A stretch of 64,000 bases of DNA from Ailurus styani (lineage: Eukaryota > Chordata > Mammalia > Carnivora > Ailuridae). A program made the position numbers and the translations under genes. Positions 1-12,719 of the stretch are shown here, one piece after another. Each line of letters begins with the position of its first letter. Positions within the stretch are counted from its first letter, which is position 1. Location of the stretch: positions 379,198 to 443,197 of the forward strand of contig LNAC01000274.1 of the NCBI GenBank assembly GCA_002007465.1, read 5' to 3'. The notes below the pieces were generated by a model, which saw nothing but the letters and a program-made list of their open reading frames with translations, was not told the DNA's origin and searched no databases.

Positions 1-71
1 CACACACACACACACACCACATACACCCCGCACATGTACCCCACACACACACCACACACATCCACACACAT

Positions 72-106
<35 letters not shown>

Positions 107-140
107 ACATACACCCCGCACATGTACCCCACACACACAC
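1..140. repeat. CA microsatellite
   Basis: CA runs with two copies of a longer block (accacatacaccccgcacat at 17-36 and 105-124), cut by the window edge. Confidence 0.95.
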
Positions 141-603
141 AGGCACAGAAACAAGAGACATAAAAAGGTTGGAACAAACTACACGTAAATTTCACGACCT
201 GAAGGCAAATGCCCCAAGTGGCTCCTTCTGCCCCACATCCCCTTCCTACACAAAAGTGCTACGTGGAAAGCGGCTACTTTCGATCAGCTGCTCATTATTC
301 AAGCAATAAATACTCAAGATTTTTAAATGCAAGGTGTAGAGAAGGATTTAGGGTCAAAGTCTTCCGCATCTACCCTAAACTCACCAGGACAAAAGTTTTG
401 TGTATCATTTCGGGGACTACCTATATGTGTGTCTACACCTTTGTGGGCCGAGAGTTAACCTACCCAGCAAGACACCAGGAGGGAAAGAGAAACCAGGAAC
501 AACTGCAGCAGCCCCCGGCAAAGGCCCCCGGGGCATGTTCCCAGCAGGGCATCCACACGGGGGCGGGAAGCCAGGCAGCCCAACCTATCCATACGCACAC
601 CTA

Positions 604-680
604 ACTAGCCAGCCACCCACCCGCCTACCCACCTGTCTACTCATCTGTCCACCCATCTGTCTGTCTGTCCATCCACCTGC
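604..680. repeat. Pyrimidine-rich CCAC/CATC/TCTG imperfect repeat
   Basis: ccagccacccacccgcctac continuing into tctgtctgtctgtccatcca: a degenerate 4-bp repeat. Confidence 0.8.
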
Positions 681-2802
681 ACACCGACACTATTAGCCTG
701 ACAAATAGGAAGAGTTGAATTTCTACAAGGTACATGTGTAGATTCTAAGTCTGCTGAACACATATTCTTCATTGATATAACATATTTTGAATACAGAAGT
801 CCAATAGCTATAGAATTCTGTGTTTCTCCCAAATTTCATATGCTTTACAGAAAGGAGGACGAGAAGAGCCTTCGATAACATTCTCAGTTTCTCCCATGTT
901 GGTGGATTTCCTATCTTTTCTGAGGTCAATCATGGTCATTTAATTCTCCTAAAAACTATGCACCCCATTCAGGTTTTCCCATTTATTTGCAAAGTTTCAC
1001 AAAGCACTCCTTCATGACTCTTTCAATTTCCTCAAAGCTTGGGGTACTTCTCAACTGTCTGGGTTCTCTCCTTGGATTATACCGAAATGTGGCTAAGACT
1101 GTCTTTATAAAAGCAAAACTTAGGACTAAAAATCCATCAAGGAACCTGCCCTACCTGCAGCTCTTACAGGAGACCCCCCCCCAATGACACTGACAGGAGC
1201 CCTGTATGATCCTCCTGGTCCGGACATGCACCACATCAGCCCTGTGTCATCTGGCCCCCAGGGTCACGGCCACGTACAGGGTGGGAACCTCAGCTCTCTC
1301 TGCAGGATCCACCCACAGACTGGCCGGTGAACACAGGACCACACAAAATACATCAATAAACACAAGGTACGCCGGACCAATCGCCGTCTCTCTTGGCTGG
1401 GAAATGCTGGGAAAGGCAGGCTGGAATCTGCCCCGGGCCCGGCACACCTCCTTACGGGACACAAAGAGCCCGCAGAGCCTGTGCTGGGCTCGTGGCCTCG
1501 GAAGGGGCCGTCCTTCCTGTGTCAGACTCAGGGTGTGCCCCTCCGGCAAGAGTCAGTGGCCCTCAGGCACCCCCCAGCTTTCTGGGGGCTCCTTCACTGC
1601 AGTGAGACGGGGGGGGAGGCAGCCACATGGCCGAAGTGGGGTCAGCGGCAGAGTGGACCACAGGCTGAGCGGGCTCAGGGCGCTCAAGGCGTGGGGTCTG
1701 GGGGCCTCACTCTCTCCTCTGCGTGTCCTCTGGTCTCTCTCCTGGGGCACTACGAGCCTTTCACCACACGGCCTGGCCACCCAGAGAACGGTGAGCACTC
1801 TTCTGGGGGGAGTGAATCTGGAAGATCCAACCCACGAATGCAGCTGGCAGAGAGCAGAGTCTGAAGTCGTCAGGGGGAAAGGCCACAAGGTGAGGAGAGA
1901 ACCAGGGGGCTCGCGGCCTCACAAACCATGACCATGAGAGGATGCAGGGTGACAACCACCAGAGTGTGAGCCCCGGGGGGTAGGACTGCTTCGGGGTCAT
2001 GCCAGGACCCTGCGCCCAGGCGGGGCCTCCCCTGAGCAGGCAACCAGCAAACGTGTGTCAAACAGACAAACACGGCAGAGCAGGAAATCAAGTCACGGGG
2101 GACTGAGGGGTCCAGGGAAGATCTGCAGGGCTGGTAAAGCTAAAGGAGACGAGAGACCTGGGGTACACAGCACGTCGGTGACCAGCAGCCACTAGCTCGG
2201 AAGCACCCCTGACGGCTGCTGGGCACCCCCCATCCACACAGGTCACCTCCCCTGCCGCTCCACCCCCTCTGACCTCGACAAGAAGTTTCTCCACATCATG
2301 CAACCCAGACTGAGCGGGCCACTGCTCTCTAAGACCAACGCAGAGCGAATCAAGTGGAATACATATTAAAATAGCTAATTGTCTAATTGTACAGTCCATG
2401 CATTCATGTAGTCCTCGAACCTCTTAATAGACATTTCATAAGTGGGACAAAGTGAACAGGCCAGAGACTATTTGAGGACTTACAATGTTGCTATGAGGTT
2501 GTCGGCAGGTATCATGTCTATTACTTGAAAAGGACACAAGTCCTCTCAACAAAACCTCTGGCTCAGTCAGTTTACAAATCTCCACTGTGAACTGTCACAA
2601 CTCACAGTAAAGACGAATAACCCAACTAAAGAATGGAATAGGATTTGAACAGACAAGTTCCCAAAGAAGATGTGCAAATAAACGGCCAATAAGCACGTGA
2701 AAAGGTGCTCAACGTCACTAGCTATTAGGGAAATGCAAGTCCAAACCAGAAAGAGATGCCTCTTCACACGCACCAGGACAGCCATCGGAATAACTGTTTG
2801 GG

Positions 2803-2978
2803 TTTTTTTTTAAGATTTTATTTATTTATTTGAGAGAGGGAGGGAGTGTGTGAGTGAGAGAGAGAGGGAGAAGCAGGCTCCCCACCGAGCAGGGAGCCCG
2901 ATGCGGGGCTCAATCCCAGGACCCCAGGATCGTGACCTGAAGGCAGATGCTCAACCGACTGAACCACCCAGGCATCCC
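2803..2978 (-). mobile_element. Can-SINE (tRNA-Lys-derived), antisense to the + strand
   Basis: Reads from an A-tail complement (ttttttttaagattttattt) through the GA-rich region to the tRNA-like head complement (gaaccacccaggcatccc). It is diverged and inserted into the old L1 described above. Confidence 0.93.
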
Positions 2979-3338
2979 AATAAAAGTTTTAAAACAACAC
3001 ACACAGAAAATGATAAGTGTCGGTGAGGACAGGGAGAAACTGAGCTCTCACCCGCCACCAGAATGGAAAAGGGTACGGCCGCCACGGGCGTTCCCCAGGA
3101 AGGTTGACACGGGGTGACACACGACCCAGGGAGACGCCAGGAAGAGCCGAGAAGGCGTGTCCCCGCAAACACTAGCAGGCAAACGTTCACGGCCGCCTTC
3201 CTCGTGAGAGCCGAGGGGCAGACACAGCTCAAGTGCGCACCAGCAGACGGACACACAGATGTGGTGTGTCCATCCAGCACACTCATCCAGCTGTAGAAGG
3301 ACGAAAACACTGACCCGTGCGACAGCGGGCGAGCACAT

Positions 3339-3977
3339 GAACCCGACGCCGAGCAACAGAGGCCAGCGAACCCAACGCCGGGCGGCAGAGGCCAGCGAAC
3401 CCGACGCCGGGCGGCAGAGGCCAGCGAACCCGACGCCGGGCGGCAGAGGCCAGCGAACCCGACGCCGGGCGGCAGAGGCCAGCGAACCCGACGCCGGGCG
3501 GCAGAGGCCAGCGAACCCGACGCCGGGCGGCAGAGGCCAGCGAACCCGACGCCGGGCGGCAGAGGCCAGCGAACCCGACGCCGGGCGGCAGAGGCCAGCG
3601 AACCCGACGCCGGGCGGCAGAGGCCAGCGAACCCGACGCCGGGCGGCAGAGGCCAGCGAACCCGACGCCGGGCGGCAGAGGCCAGCGAACCCGACGCCGG
3701 GCGGCAGAGGCCAGCGAACCCGACGCCGGGCGGCAGAGGCCAGCGAACCCGACGCCGGGCGGCAGAGGCCAGCGAACCCGACGCCGGGCGGCAGAGGCCA
3801 GCGAACCCGACGCCGGGCGGCAGAGGCCAGCGAACCCGACGCCGGGCGGCAGAGGCCAGCGAACCCGACGCCGGGCGGCAGAGGCCAGCGAACCCGACGC
3901 CGGGCGGCAGAGGCCAGCGAACCCGACGCCGGGCGGCAGAGGCCAGCGAACCCAATGCCGGGCGACAGAGGCCAAGC
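3339..3977. repeat. Minisatellite, 29-bp unit, 22 copies
   Basis: The unit is gaacccgacgccgggcgg followed by cagaggccagc, 29 bp in all. The distance from the first to the last copy start (3339 to 3948) is exactly 21 x 29, giving 22 copies. The internal copies are essentially identical. The first (gccgagcaac), the second (cccaacgcc) and the last (cccaatgccgggcgaca) carry the variants, as expected for an array that homogenises in the middle. The first unit still resembles the L1 3' region (catgaacct...gccag), so the array appears to have grown from the host L1. Each unit holds four CpGs. Long frames of 245-395 codons on both strands come only from this repetition. Confidence 0.97.
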
Positions 3978-6900
3978 GCAGGGGCCGCACCGTGTGCGAC
4001 GCCTTCGTGCTGTGCTCCATGAGCTCCGCCTCGTCTCAGAGCTCCAAAGCTCCCTTCCGTACGACAGCAGCAAGCACCTCCTTGACATTTAAGTGAAGGG
4101 TACCCAGAAGCCTCCGTGAGCGCCCAATTCACGACCACCAGGGCGACATATGGCTTCTCGATGGAACGGAGTCAAGCGAGCAGAAGCGGCCACTCCCTTC
4201 CAGTCTGCGACTACGCCCTGGATCAGCACTCTCTCATCTGGCTGGAGCCGGATTTGACAACCCTTCCCCGTCACATATGGCGAGCATACGGTGGGCTCCT
4301 CACAGCCTCCCCCAGATTCTGCACCCCACCGCCTCGGGCTCCGGAGCTGCTCCCCTCCCAGAGCCGGCACTTCCTCACACGTCCTCCCCTCCCTCCCAGC
4401 ACGGCCCCCAGAGCCGGCTGCACGTCCCCGGCCCGGGTCCGCTCGGGAGGCAGGGACACCCGTGGGGTCAGCCGTCGGCGGGCGGCACGAGAGCGCATGG
4501 ACAGCGCCTGGTCCTCGTTCGCACCTTGTCACACACAGAGATGGCTCTGTCGTTGAAAAGATCGTGCAGAGGAGAGACCGGATCCTTGCCCGGCTTGTTA
4601 AGGACAGAGTTGAGCCCGGTGTCTCTGTGAAAACACAAGACGACCAGCGAGGCCGTGCACAGAGGGGAGCAGGGGCAGCAGGCGGAGCAGGGCCGGGCCC
4701 CTCAGAGCCGCACCCCGCCTCGTCCTCTTCTCCCCCTAACCCTCCTTTCTCATCTACAAACCCGCAGCTTTCCCTGGGAACAGCTCCACTTCCATCTCTA
4801 GGGAGCAGCACAGCAACGACCCAACGAGCACGTGTCCCTCCCGCGACCCCAGGCCCCACCTGTCCCCAGCCACCCCCGGTGCGGTCAGCCCTCCCTGCCC
4901 GCGGAAGGTGAGGAGCGAGGGGCCGCCGGTGACCTCGGCCGCAGGGACACGAGGGGCGCGCGGGGACGCCTGACTAATCCACCTCCCCGACAGTGGCCCG
5001 CGGCATCACATCCGTGCGCGGCGCTGCTCCGCTCAAAGCCACGGGGGCCCAAGTCCCTGAAACACCGTCACACGTCCGTGCCAGCTGCGCGGAGGCCGGA
5101 GTCACCGCGGGGACCCCACAGCAGCAGCCCAAAGCAGGGCGACCCTCACAGAGCGCCGCAGACAGCGGGGGGTCTAGCCGTGCGAGCTGCTCCCCCTCCA
5201 GACGGGCTGCACCCCCTCCTCCCTCCTTCTCCCCCTCCCCCCCTCCTCCTCCTTCAAGGGGTGTGTGTGTTTTCTAAAGAGTGTATCGGTGGTTCCCTGA
5301 AGCTGCTGAGTGAGGGCCAAGGGCCACGGCCTCTCTGCGCGGCTGGGATGCGTTGTCAGGCGGGTCAGCAGAAGGGCGCGGCAGAGCTGGTTTTCGGGGG
5401 CCAGGGCTGCACGGGAGCACAGCCGGAATCCTCCCCGAACGTGGCGCGTGGAGTAGCTGCCAGGCGAGCAGTGAGAGAGAATGGGTTGGAGGGGAGCGCG
5501 GGGATGTGGTGTCCGTCCCAGGTACGGAGCTCCGCGCTCCAGGGGAAGGAGCCGGTCACTGTCCAAACACAACAGTTAACCCCAAGAGGACAGAGGGCTT
5601 TGCCTACACTGTCACTCAGACGTAACGGGCCCCGGGTGCGAAGTGCTTCTCCGCACCAGACAGGAGCCACGCAAGTGTGAGCCGTCTCCCCTGCGCCCCC
5701 TTTGGTTGTGTGTCCTCACTTGCAATGTGTCCCGGAAACACGAGCAAGTGCGTAAAGGCCCACGTGAGGACCCACAGAAAAGGAAGCCAGGCTGGTGAAG
5801 GAAGGAGGGGGGACAGCAGGACGGGATGACGGTGTGCCAGCAGCTCTCCCGTCAGGGCCGTTCTCACTGGCCGCACCGCCAACGTCCGTTTGGGACTGAG
5901 GTCACAGCGTGACTGTCCCAGCGGGAGCCACCACAACCAACAGCCCACATTGGCCTGTTCCACACACCCCTCCAGAGGTGCACAGCCCAGTGGCTAAGCT
6001 GGTTCCTCCCTCAATAATCCACATGCAACTCTGAAAATCCCAAGACAAGGTGGAACCCACTCACTTACGAGTCTTCGCCACATCCCTGTATGAAGTTCCC
6101 TCCAGGACCCCGCAGGGAGCCCGGTGCGAGAGGCGGCAGCCTTCACGTATGCTGCTCGGCACCTACTCCCAGCCCCAGCCAGGTCCCCAGCGCCGTGACC
6201 AGCCCCAAAGCACACCGCAGGCAGGGGCGGCAAGTCACCCAGCAGTGCAGGGGGCTACACAGCCCGACCCGGCACCCGGGCTGGACGGAGCCCTTCCCCA
6301 GCGCCCCCCAGTTCGAACATCTGGAAGCTCATGCAACAGGCCGCCGGAGGCTCTCTCCCCGAGGCGAGGTCTGCCGTCAGCCCCATCCCAGGAGGACGCG
6401 AGGACGCAGCCTACCCACAACCCGCCCAAACCTAAGTCCTGGGGTCGGCCACCAACGCCTGCGCCTGAAACCCACAGACCGAGCCTGGGAACGCCCCCGA
6501 GTGCACGAAGCCGTCCCCGGGCCTCAGGCCCCCCAGACGCCCCTGCACACCCAGCGGCCCAGGCAGCGGTGCTGCTGGTTCAAGCACGCTCTCCGAGGCA
6601 CACACGCGGCTCTGCGATCCAAACCGAATTCATTTGTCACTCAAATGAAATGCAACCATCGTCTCTACGTGGCTGATACCCAGGTAGTGGAGCCCCGCTT
6701 TGTCCCAGACAGCCTCCGTGTGCCCCTGCGGGGCGGGGAGCACGTGACACACGTCTGACAGGCACCCCGACCGCCCGGCAGCTGTGACCAGCCAGGGGAG
6801 CACGGGCAACTGAAGGACGGGACGGGACGTAGGCTCCGCACAGGGGCCTCAGAACTGCCCTGCACGCCCGCTCCCCGTGGGGCCCACGGCCACGGCCCCC

Positions 6901-9900
6901 TCTGCACCCACAGCCCTGCCTCCCAGAGCAGGCACGCCTACGACAAACAAGGTGTGTTCCGGGGAGGCTCCAAAGGGCGTTTTCGGCCCCCGTCCGCAGA
7001 CACGAGCAGACTGCTATGTCACTGGGACAAACTGCACTCAGTCAGGGGCCAGGGGTCACTTCAGATGCCGCCAACGGTGGAAGCCTCACCAAGCTCCTCC
7101 GCCTGCTTAGTGAGCGATACACATGCCCACCTCCCTTTGCTCTTGGGTCTGCGGCGCTGTGGGGAGACAGCGGCAGCACGAGAGCCGCGTTCGCGGCCCC
7201 CCATCGGCTCCAGCCCGTTACGCCCCACACGAAACTGCCAGAAGCCCCGACTTGCTCGAGAAAGCCTCAGAAACACACATGCTTCACTGGGGAGGCCCCA
7301 CCTGTGATCCCCGCTGTGGCCGCCCAGTCACACGCCCCGCTAGGACCTCCCGGGACGGGAGTGAGGTCTGTCCGCCTTCCAGCCGGCATCCTTCCTTCCA
7401 TCACCTGCAGAACACAGATTTATGTACCTACGCGGTAGTAAGGCAGAGTCTTAAATTTAATCAAAAGAAATATTTCACTGGTGGCAAACTGATAAATTAT
7501 TTAGACAAGGGTTCAATCGGCCTGGAAAGGGAATCTGGGCCCAATAGTCTGGCAGCCTCGGGAAGAAAACACCACCACCACCATGGCTTCTCTGAGATCC
7601 TTCCTGACCCCAAATCACCTTTATCAGGACGTTTACTCCTGCACAGTTAGAGCTAGAAAAGCAAGGAGGAGAGCGCACGAGGAAGGACGCGGACTCCCCG
7701 AGGCACGAGGTGGGCACGTTTCCCGTGGTCGGTTCTCGGCCCCTCCTGGGTGGCCCTGGGGCACCTCGCTCCCATGTGTCCCACCCACGGCCCCGCGGAG
7801 GCACGCCGACACGAAGGAGCAGGACCTCATTTCCAGCTGCGCCAGCTTGCTGAGCCTCACCGTACAGGACACGGAGGAAGAGGAGACCAGACCCGGGGGT
7901 ATCTACCTCAAAGGTCTAGAAATGTATTAACACTCCCGTTGTTTTACTGCAGACGGTACCTCAGCCTCTACTATGCAGAGCACTCGAGGGCCCCACAGAT
8001 GCAGTGAAGTGGTGTGTGTTTAGCTCTGCAATGTTTCAAAGGACCCTGATTTACAGTTGAGAACACGCCACCTTGCACACAAACATCTGAGCTCGGTAAC
8101 TGGCTCCTGTCTTTTGCGAACTCGGGGAGGCAGCGTGAGGCTGGCCTCCCTCTCCCATCACCCACAGGAGCGTCCAGAGAGCAGAGCAGCACGCCACTCA
8201 CCCCCAGAGAGCACGTCGTTACCACCTGGTGCACACGGCACAGCCCCACGCCCTGCACGGGCCAGCCCTCCTGACGAATCCCAGACCTTAGGCTCATTTC
8301 CAAACACATGCATCCCACTAACAGTTGGAAGCAGCAAAATTTTAAACTTTTTTATCGTACTTAAAAATGAATGCAACCGTCCTGACATTCAAAACAGAAA
8401 ATACTAAGTATTAGTTGCCGTGGTTCCACTTCCTGAACGCAGGCGAAAGAGCCCACTCCGTCAGTGTAAGCGGCCCCTTACCGGGTGCAGCTGGCACTTC
8501 CCAATCCCGGCCCACAAACCAGCCCCGGCAGGGTCCCACCGGCACCAGTGCACCGCTTCCTTTTCTTAAGCACCCTACAATCTGGAAACGCCCTCCCTCA
8601 CCAGCCTTTCGAACTGCGTCTCTCCTTCAAAACATTACCTGCAGACCCGTTCTTGAAACCCCACGGACCTCAAGCATGGGTCTCGGATTAGCAACGTCCA
8701 CCTGGAGGACTGTGCCCTCCCTGCTACCGCTCGTCTCGCGCGGCCACCCCCCGCCCCCGCTGCGAGAAGGTGTCTTCTCAACCCCACCCTGATCCTACTG
8801 ACATTTTTGGATCTGTGATCGTGTCCCTACATGTAAATGCTCCCTGCCTTACGTGGTAATTCCTCCTCCAGATGCCACAGGAGAGATCTGCTCTTAAACA
8901 GAGATTTAGATTAAAAATAATAATAGATTACACTTTCAAAGATTCAATGTACTGCCAGCTAGCATGAGCTAGCCGATGCCTACCAAGTTAAACTAACAAT
9001 AAGCCAGCAGTAAAGCCACTCCTTGCACTCCCCAAAACTGTAAATCATACCCAGTGGAATAAACATATAATATCTAGAAATATTAACCCCATATTCTGAA
9101 ATACCACATCTTCTCATGTGATATTTCTGTAAAAGGAAGAACGTAATTAAAACAGCAGAGCTTGTTCCATGAAGAACACTGTTGGTAGAGCTGAATTCAT
9201 CTGGCTGCATTCTCTTTTAAATAAATGAATCCAGTAAAAACCCAAAGCCTGAAGTCGAACCCAGGAGATGGTCAGATGTAGGTAAGTCAGAAAGACGTTC
9301 CTTTAAATTTAAAGATTGCTGGTTCTCCACCTTCTAGATGCCAGTGATGCCAAGTCTTCTGACAGACGTCACCTGTGTGTGTTGTCACAGGCGGACTGAA
9401 GTCTGTCCGCACCACACGCGCACCCAGAAGTGTCTGGGGAGTGTCGCTGAGATCCTGGAGTGCCTTCAAAGTCCTCAAAGAGGCGAGTTTCTACTGACAA
9501 CAGTAGGCATCTCAACTGTCTTTAAAGGGATACACCATGGAAATATCTCATCAAGCCCCAAAGGCATTGCACCCTCACGAGAAAGGCTCCTGAGTTTTAC
9601 ATAACCATCAAGAGGTAACAAATCTAACAGAGGAAAAAGCAAAGCCCTTAGGCATAGATCAAAATCATCACTAAGAAACTGCCTTCTGAAGAATGGGAGT
9701 CTGTGATTATTGACTCCACAGGTTAGACCCTGCTGCCCCCTAAGACAGGGGGACATGGTCGCCACCACTCGGTCATCCCGAGACTACGGGCAGCAACAGA
9801 AATGACCCGTGGGCACAGTGACAGGCACCAACAGATTCATTTCTGGCTCTCTTAGAATGTAAATAACGTACAAAGACTCCCTAATTCCAGATCACGTGGA

Positions 9901-10817
9901 TAAACAGTCCACAGATGAAAGTCCAAGCAGGCAGGGTTAACCCTAAGCCACTTGCTTCCGCGAGGCAGACAGTCAAAACGGAAGGGCGAAGACCGCAAAG
10001 GCTCTTGGGAGCCGCATGAGCAAGGCCACCGCCACCCACTTGCAGCGTGGTCGCACACGGTAGAGAATTTCAAGCCAGCCCACCACACAAAGCAGAACAG
10101 AAAGCACCTCCATAAGCACCCCAAGTTTCTAATCTGCTGCTACAATCATTACATCTTCAAACCGGCTAAAGAGCAAGGCTAAAGGACACGGGTCTTGGGG
10201 TGATTCACGGGAAAACTTAAGATCTCAAAAGCAATTTGACACAGTTACCGTATTCCACGCCACTGTTCTTTATAAAAACAAAACCACGAAACTGTAAGAT
10301 ATAAGCAACAAAAGGCACGGTAATTGGTGGCTGGTTCCTGAAAAGAACCGTACCTTTTTGAATCAAAGACAAAGCATATAATAGGTGTCATCTTTTCAAT
10401 GCTGAGTGCTTTTTTCTCAAATGTGTGAAAATCGAAGATGGGAGAAATAGCTCTAACTAGTTGAGGTTGCAGGGAAGTTACTGAAAATATGTTTCCTGTG
10501 CAAAAGAAAAACCGTGATCTAAGAGTAACATGAGAAACGCTTTTCCGTGTCTAAAGACTGCAGGGAGAAACCTGGGCCAAAGGAATGAGAGACCATCCAG
10601 CCCAGGGCCCCCGCCAGTGCCCGGCCACCTTCACGCACGACAGGGTACGTCTGCAGAGCTGCAGAGGGAGGGCGCAGTGAGAAACATGTCCAGCCACCAA
10701 GGGATGCGAGCTGAGGGTCCGTTAAAACCTCTGGCTTGGATTCAAAGGCTGTTTGAAACCAAGGAATCGAAGCTTCCCTGTAAGAAAAAAAAAGAAAAGC
10801 AAATAAAGAGCACTTAC

Positions 10818-10900
10818 CCTTGGCTGCCAGTTCTCGTATTGCTTCTGCAAATTTGCACCGATGGTTTCCAGAGCTTTCTGAGGCCCCATTGACAGAGGAT
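10818..10900 (-). CDS. RPTOR: RPTOR coding exon 3 (raptor, mTORC1 subunit)
   Basis: Third coding exon of raptor, 83 bp on the minus strand: two bases completing the Asp codon left open by exon 2, then 27 codons ending in Arg at a phase-0 boundary. The translation includes PLSMGPQKALETIG and ANLQKQYENWQPR, matching raptor residues of about 89-116 in the RNC domain. The acceptor is strong: a pyrimidine-rich stretch (actttctgctttttattgc) followed by ttcttcag directly upstream in gene order. The donor is AGG|gtaagt (complement of 10812-10817). The next raptor segment (ARYKQSLDPT in mammals, exon 4) is not found between 1 and 10817, so intron 3 continues beyond the window. The exon is intact and flanked by unique sequence. 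Confidence 0.97.
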
Positions 10901-11471
10901 CTGAAGAAGCAATAAAAAGCAGAAAGTTCGTTACCTGTTCATTTCCTCCGCTGCTGAGCCTGTCCCTCACGGTTTCCTCCCCATCACTCACTTGAGAGTC
11001 ACCTTGGACCAAGGAAGACACAACTGGGGGTTTTCTGTGTTTAACCAGATGTAGGGAACTGCTACGTCCCCAAACCAGACAAAATGCCCCCACCTATTCA
11101 CCTTTCTAGGGAAAAGTTGTTTGGTCGGACTCGCTGGCCCCGTGAAGTTTCCTCTCCTCCCTGCGCTCATCACTCAGCCCCAGGGACGCCCGGCACCCCC
11201 GCAGCTCTGCTCCTGTGCTCCTTGCAGGCTGTGTGGGGTGGGCCACAGGCCTGGCAGGGACCTCTGTGCAGAGGAGGGGCCGAGTGAGGGCGGCGCGGTG
11301 CTTCCCTCATGCAAAGGACCCGGAGGAAGATGGAGAGACCTGGGTGATGTGTTCTAAGTAACTTCTGTCTGTGCTGGTTCCTCTGCAGAAACGTTCCATC
11401 AGCACACCCATGTGTCTGCGGCTTATCCTCCCATTTCGGGAGTGGCTTCTAGGGCAAATAACTCTAACCAG

Positions 11472-12215
11472 CAATTTCTCAAACTTACTTGTCTCGAGAC
11501 ATCCCTGCACTCTTTAAAATTATGAAGAATCCCAAACAACTTTTAAGTGGTTGTATCTACTGATATTTGCTGTATTCAAACTCAAGATGAGAGATTTTTA
11601 AAAACATTTTATTCACTTATTTAAAAGTAATAACATACCCATTACATTTGAACATAAATACTTATTATGAAAAATGACTTTTATTAAAAAGTTAATGAGA
11701 CTAGTACCATTCTACCTTTTTTGCAAATGTCTTTAATACCCGGTCCAACACATCGGTGTCTGCATTAACCTGCGACACAGTGTGGTTCTGGCCGACACAG
11801 AGGAGGTAAATCCCACCTCACACACAGACATCGGTGGAAAGGAGGGGCCACTTTAAATCGCCTTTTGAGATAGTCATGCTATCTCTGATGCTACACCAAA
11901 GCTCGACACGTGGAAGCTTCTCTAAGACTGTGTGCAGTGTGGAGCCTGAAACCACGGCAACAGACCCGTACTCCGTGGCAATAACATCCACGGGTCTGTC
12001 GTGCTCTTTGGACAGGTTCTCTGCCCATGGATGACTCTGTGTCATCATCACCGGTCACCTGGAAAGTACTGGTCACTGAGCTACATGGATCTTCTGTATC
12101 TTGTTCAATATCCCAAATTTCATCACCAGCTACAAACACTGGCTGTTTTCCCCCAAGTGCCCGCTCACTTTGTTCATCTTCAGAAAATGATGAATGCCCA
12201 AGGCCCATCGACTGC
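11472..12215 (+). mobile_element. Old DNA-transposon-like interspersed repeat, copy 1
   Basis: Starts near tttctcaaacttacttgtct and runs through ttcatcttcagaaaatgatg. It aligns by eye with the copy at 47.1-48.0 kb, for example ctacaccaaagctcgacacg here against ttacaccaaaactcaacaag there. I recognise the opening (ttctcaaactttttggtctc type) as a common mammalian repeat, probably a hAT-like DNA transposon, but cannot name the family. Short open frames inside it are not intact. Confidence 0.7.
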
Positions 12216-12719
12216 TCCTCCGGGCAAAAAGGATGTGCCATGAAAAGAGCAGCAAGTTCGGCTCAGGACTCGTGCCCACAGGGAGCCCTTCCTCGCTGCA
12301 ACCAGGACCCGCCACTCGGTGGCCCCCTTCCTCATCCCATCCTGCAGACACACGTCCAAAGGCAGACATCCATCGTAAGCCTGTGTGTCAGTGCCGACCC
12401 GGAGCGCCAAGACTACGCCTTCCCCGAACTGTCCTCACTGTCCTTGTTTTCCGTGTGCCAACGCTAATTCTGCCCCCACTTCCCCAAAGGCACCCTCTCA
12501 GATACAGATGAAGGCACCAGCTAGTCTCCCCAATCTCCCCCCACTCCACTCCCCGGACAGCCCCGGGCCCACTGCACTGTGGTGAGAATGGACGACCCCA
12601 CTCTGCAGAAGGGGAGTGGCTCCCGAGAAAAGAGCCTCAAGGAACCAGGGGACAATAACGTTCCCATCATCAGAGTCTCACAATGAGAAGAGTAAGTGCA
12701 GAGCTCAAAGCCTGACAAC

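Larger units (their letters stand above)
2605..4060 (+). mobile_element. Old LINE-1 3' segment, interrupted by a SINE and a minisatellite
   Basis: The stretch from about 2605 follows the standard end of L1 ORF2/3' region in sense orientation. It reads gaacagacaagttcccaaag, then gccaataagcacgtgaaaag, then ttagggaaatgcaagtccaa. The same L1 continues after the SINE at 2803-2978, through the 'aatggaaaaggg...' and '...ccagctgtagaaggacgaaaacactgacccgtgcgacagcgggcgag' type sequence as a GC-shifted L1 end. It also flanks the minisatellite: ggggccgcaccgtgtgcgac at 3981-4000 aligns with the L1 'aggccacatattgtatgatt' sequence. Heavy AT-to-GC drift marks it as an ancient L1M-type copy with no coding capacity. 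Confidence 0.75.
1..10817 (-). other. RPTOR: RPTOR intron 3 (5' part)
   Basis: Start of the intron following exon 3, running off the left edge of the window. It contains a CA microsatellite at the edge, an old L1 hosting a SINE and a minisatellite (2.6-4.1 kb), and a long GC-rich unique stretch from about 4.2 to 7.4 kb. From 7.4 to 10.8 kb it is AT-richer unique DNA. Long open frames in the 4.2-7.4 kb stretch reflect high GC and carry no recognisable protein similarity. Confidence 0.85.

Noticed and set aside
1206..1931. 241-codon frame in intron 3
   Set aside because: No domain, overlapping frames on the other strand, GC-rich, and not on the RPTOR strand.
3339..3977. CRISPR-like array
   Set aside because: Uniform 29-bp head-to-tail units with no unique spacers, in a mammalian intron: a minisatellite.
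2951..4138. Long open frames (up to 395 codons) on both strands across 2.95-4.14 kb
   Set aside because: They consist mostly of the 29-bp minisatellite read in rotating frames (29-residue period) plus SINE and L1 sequence. There are no splice sites, no similarity, and equal openness on both strands.
4291..5680. Open frames of 200-280 codons in the GC-rich stretch
   Set aside because: Compositional: high GC depletes stop codons. Frames overlap on both strands, are rich in P, R, A and S, and match no protein family I know.
1..10817. RPTOR exon 4 within the window
   Set aside because: The next raptor residues (ARYKQSLDPT...) are not found on the minus strand.
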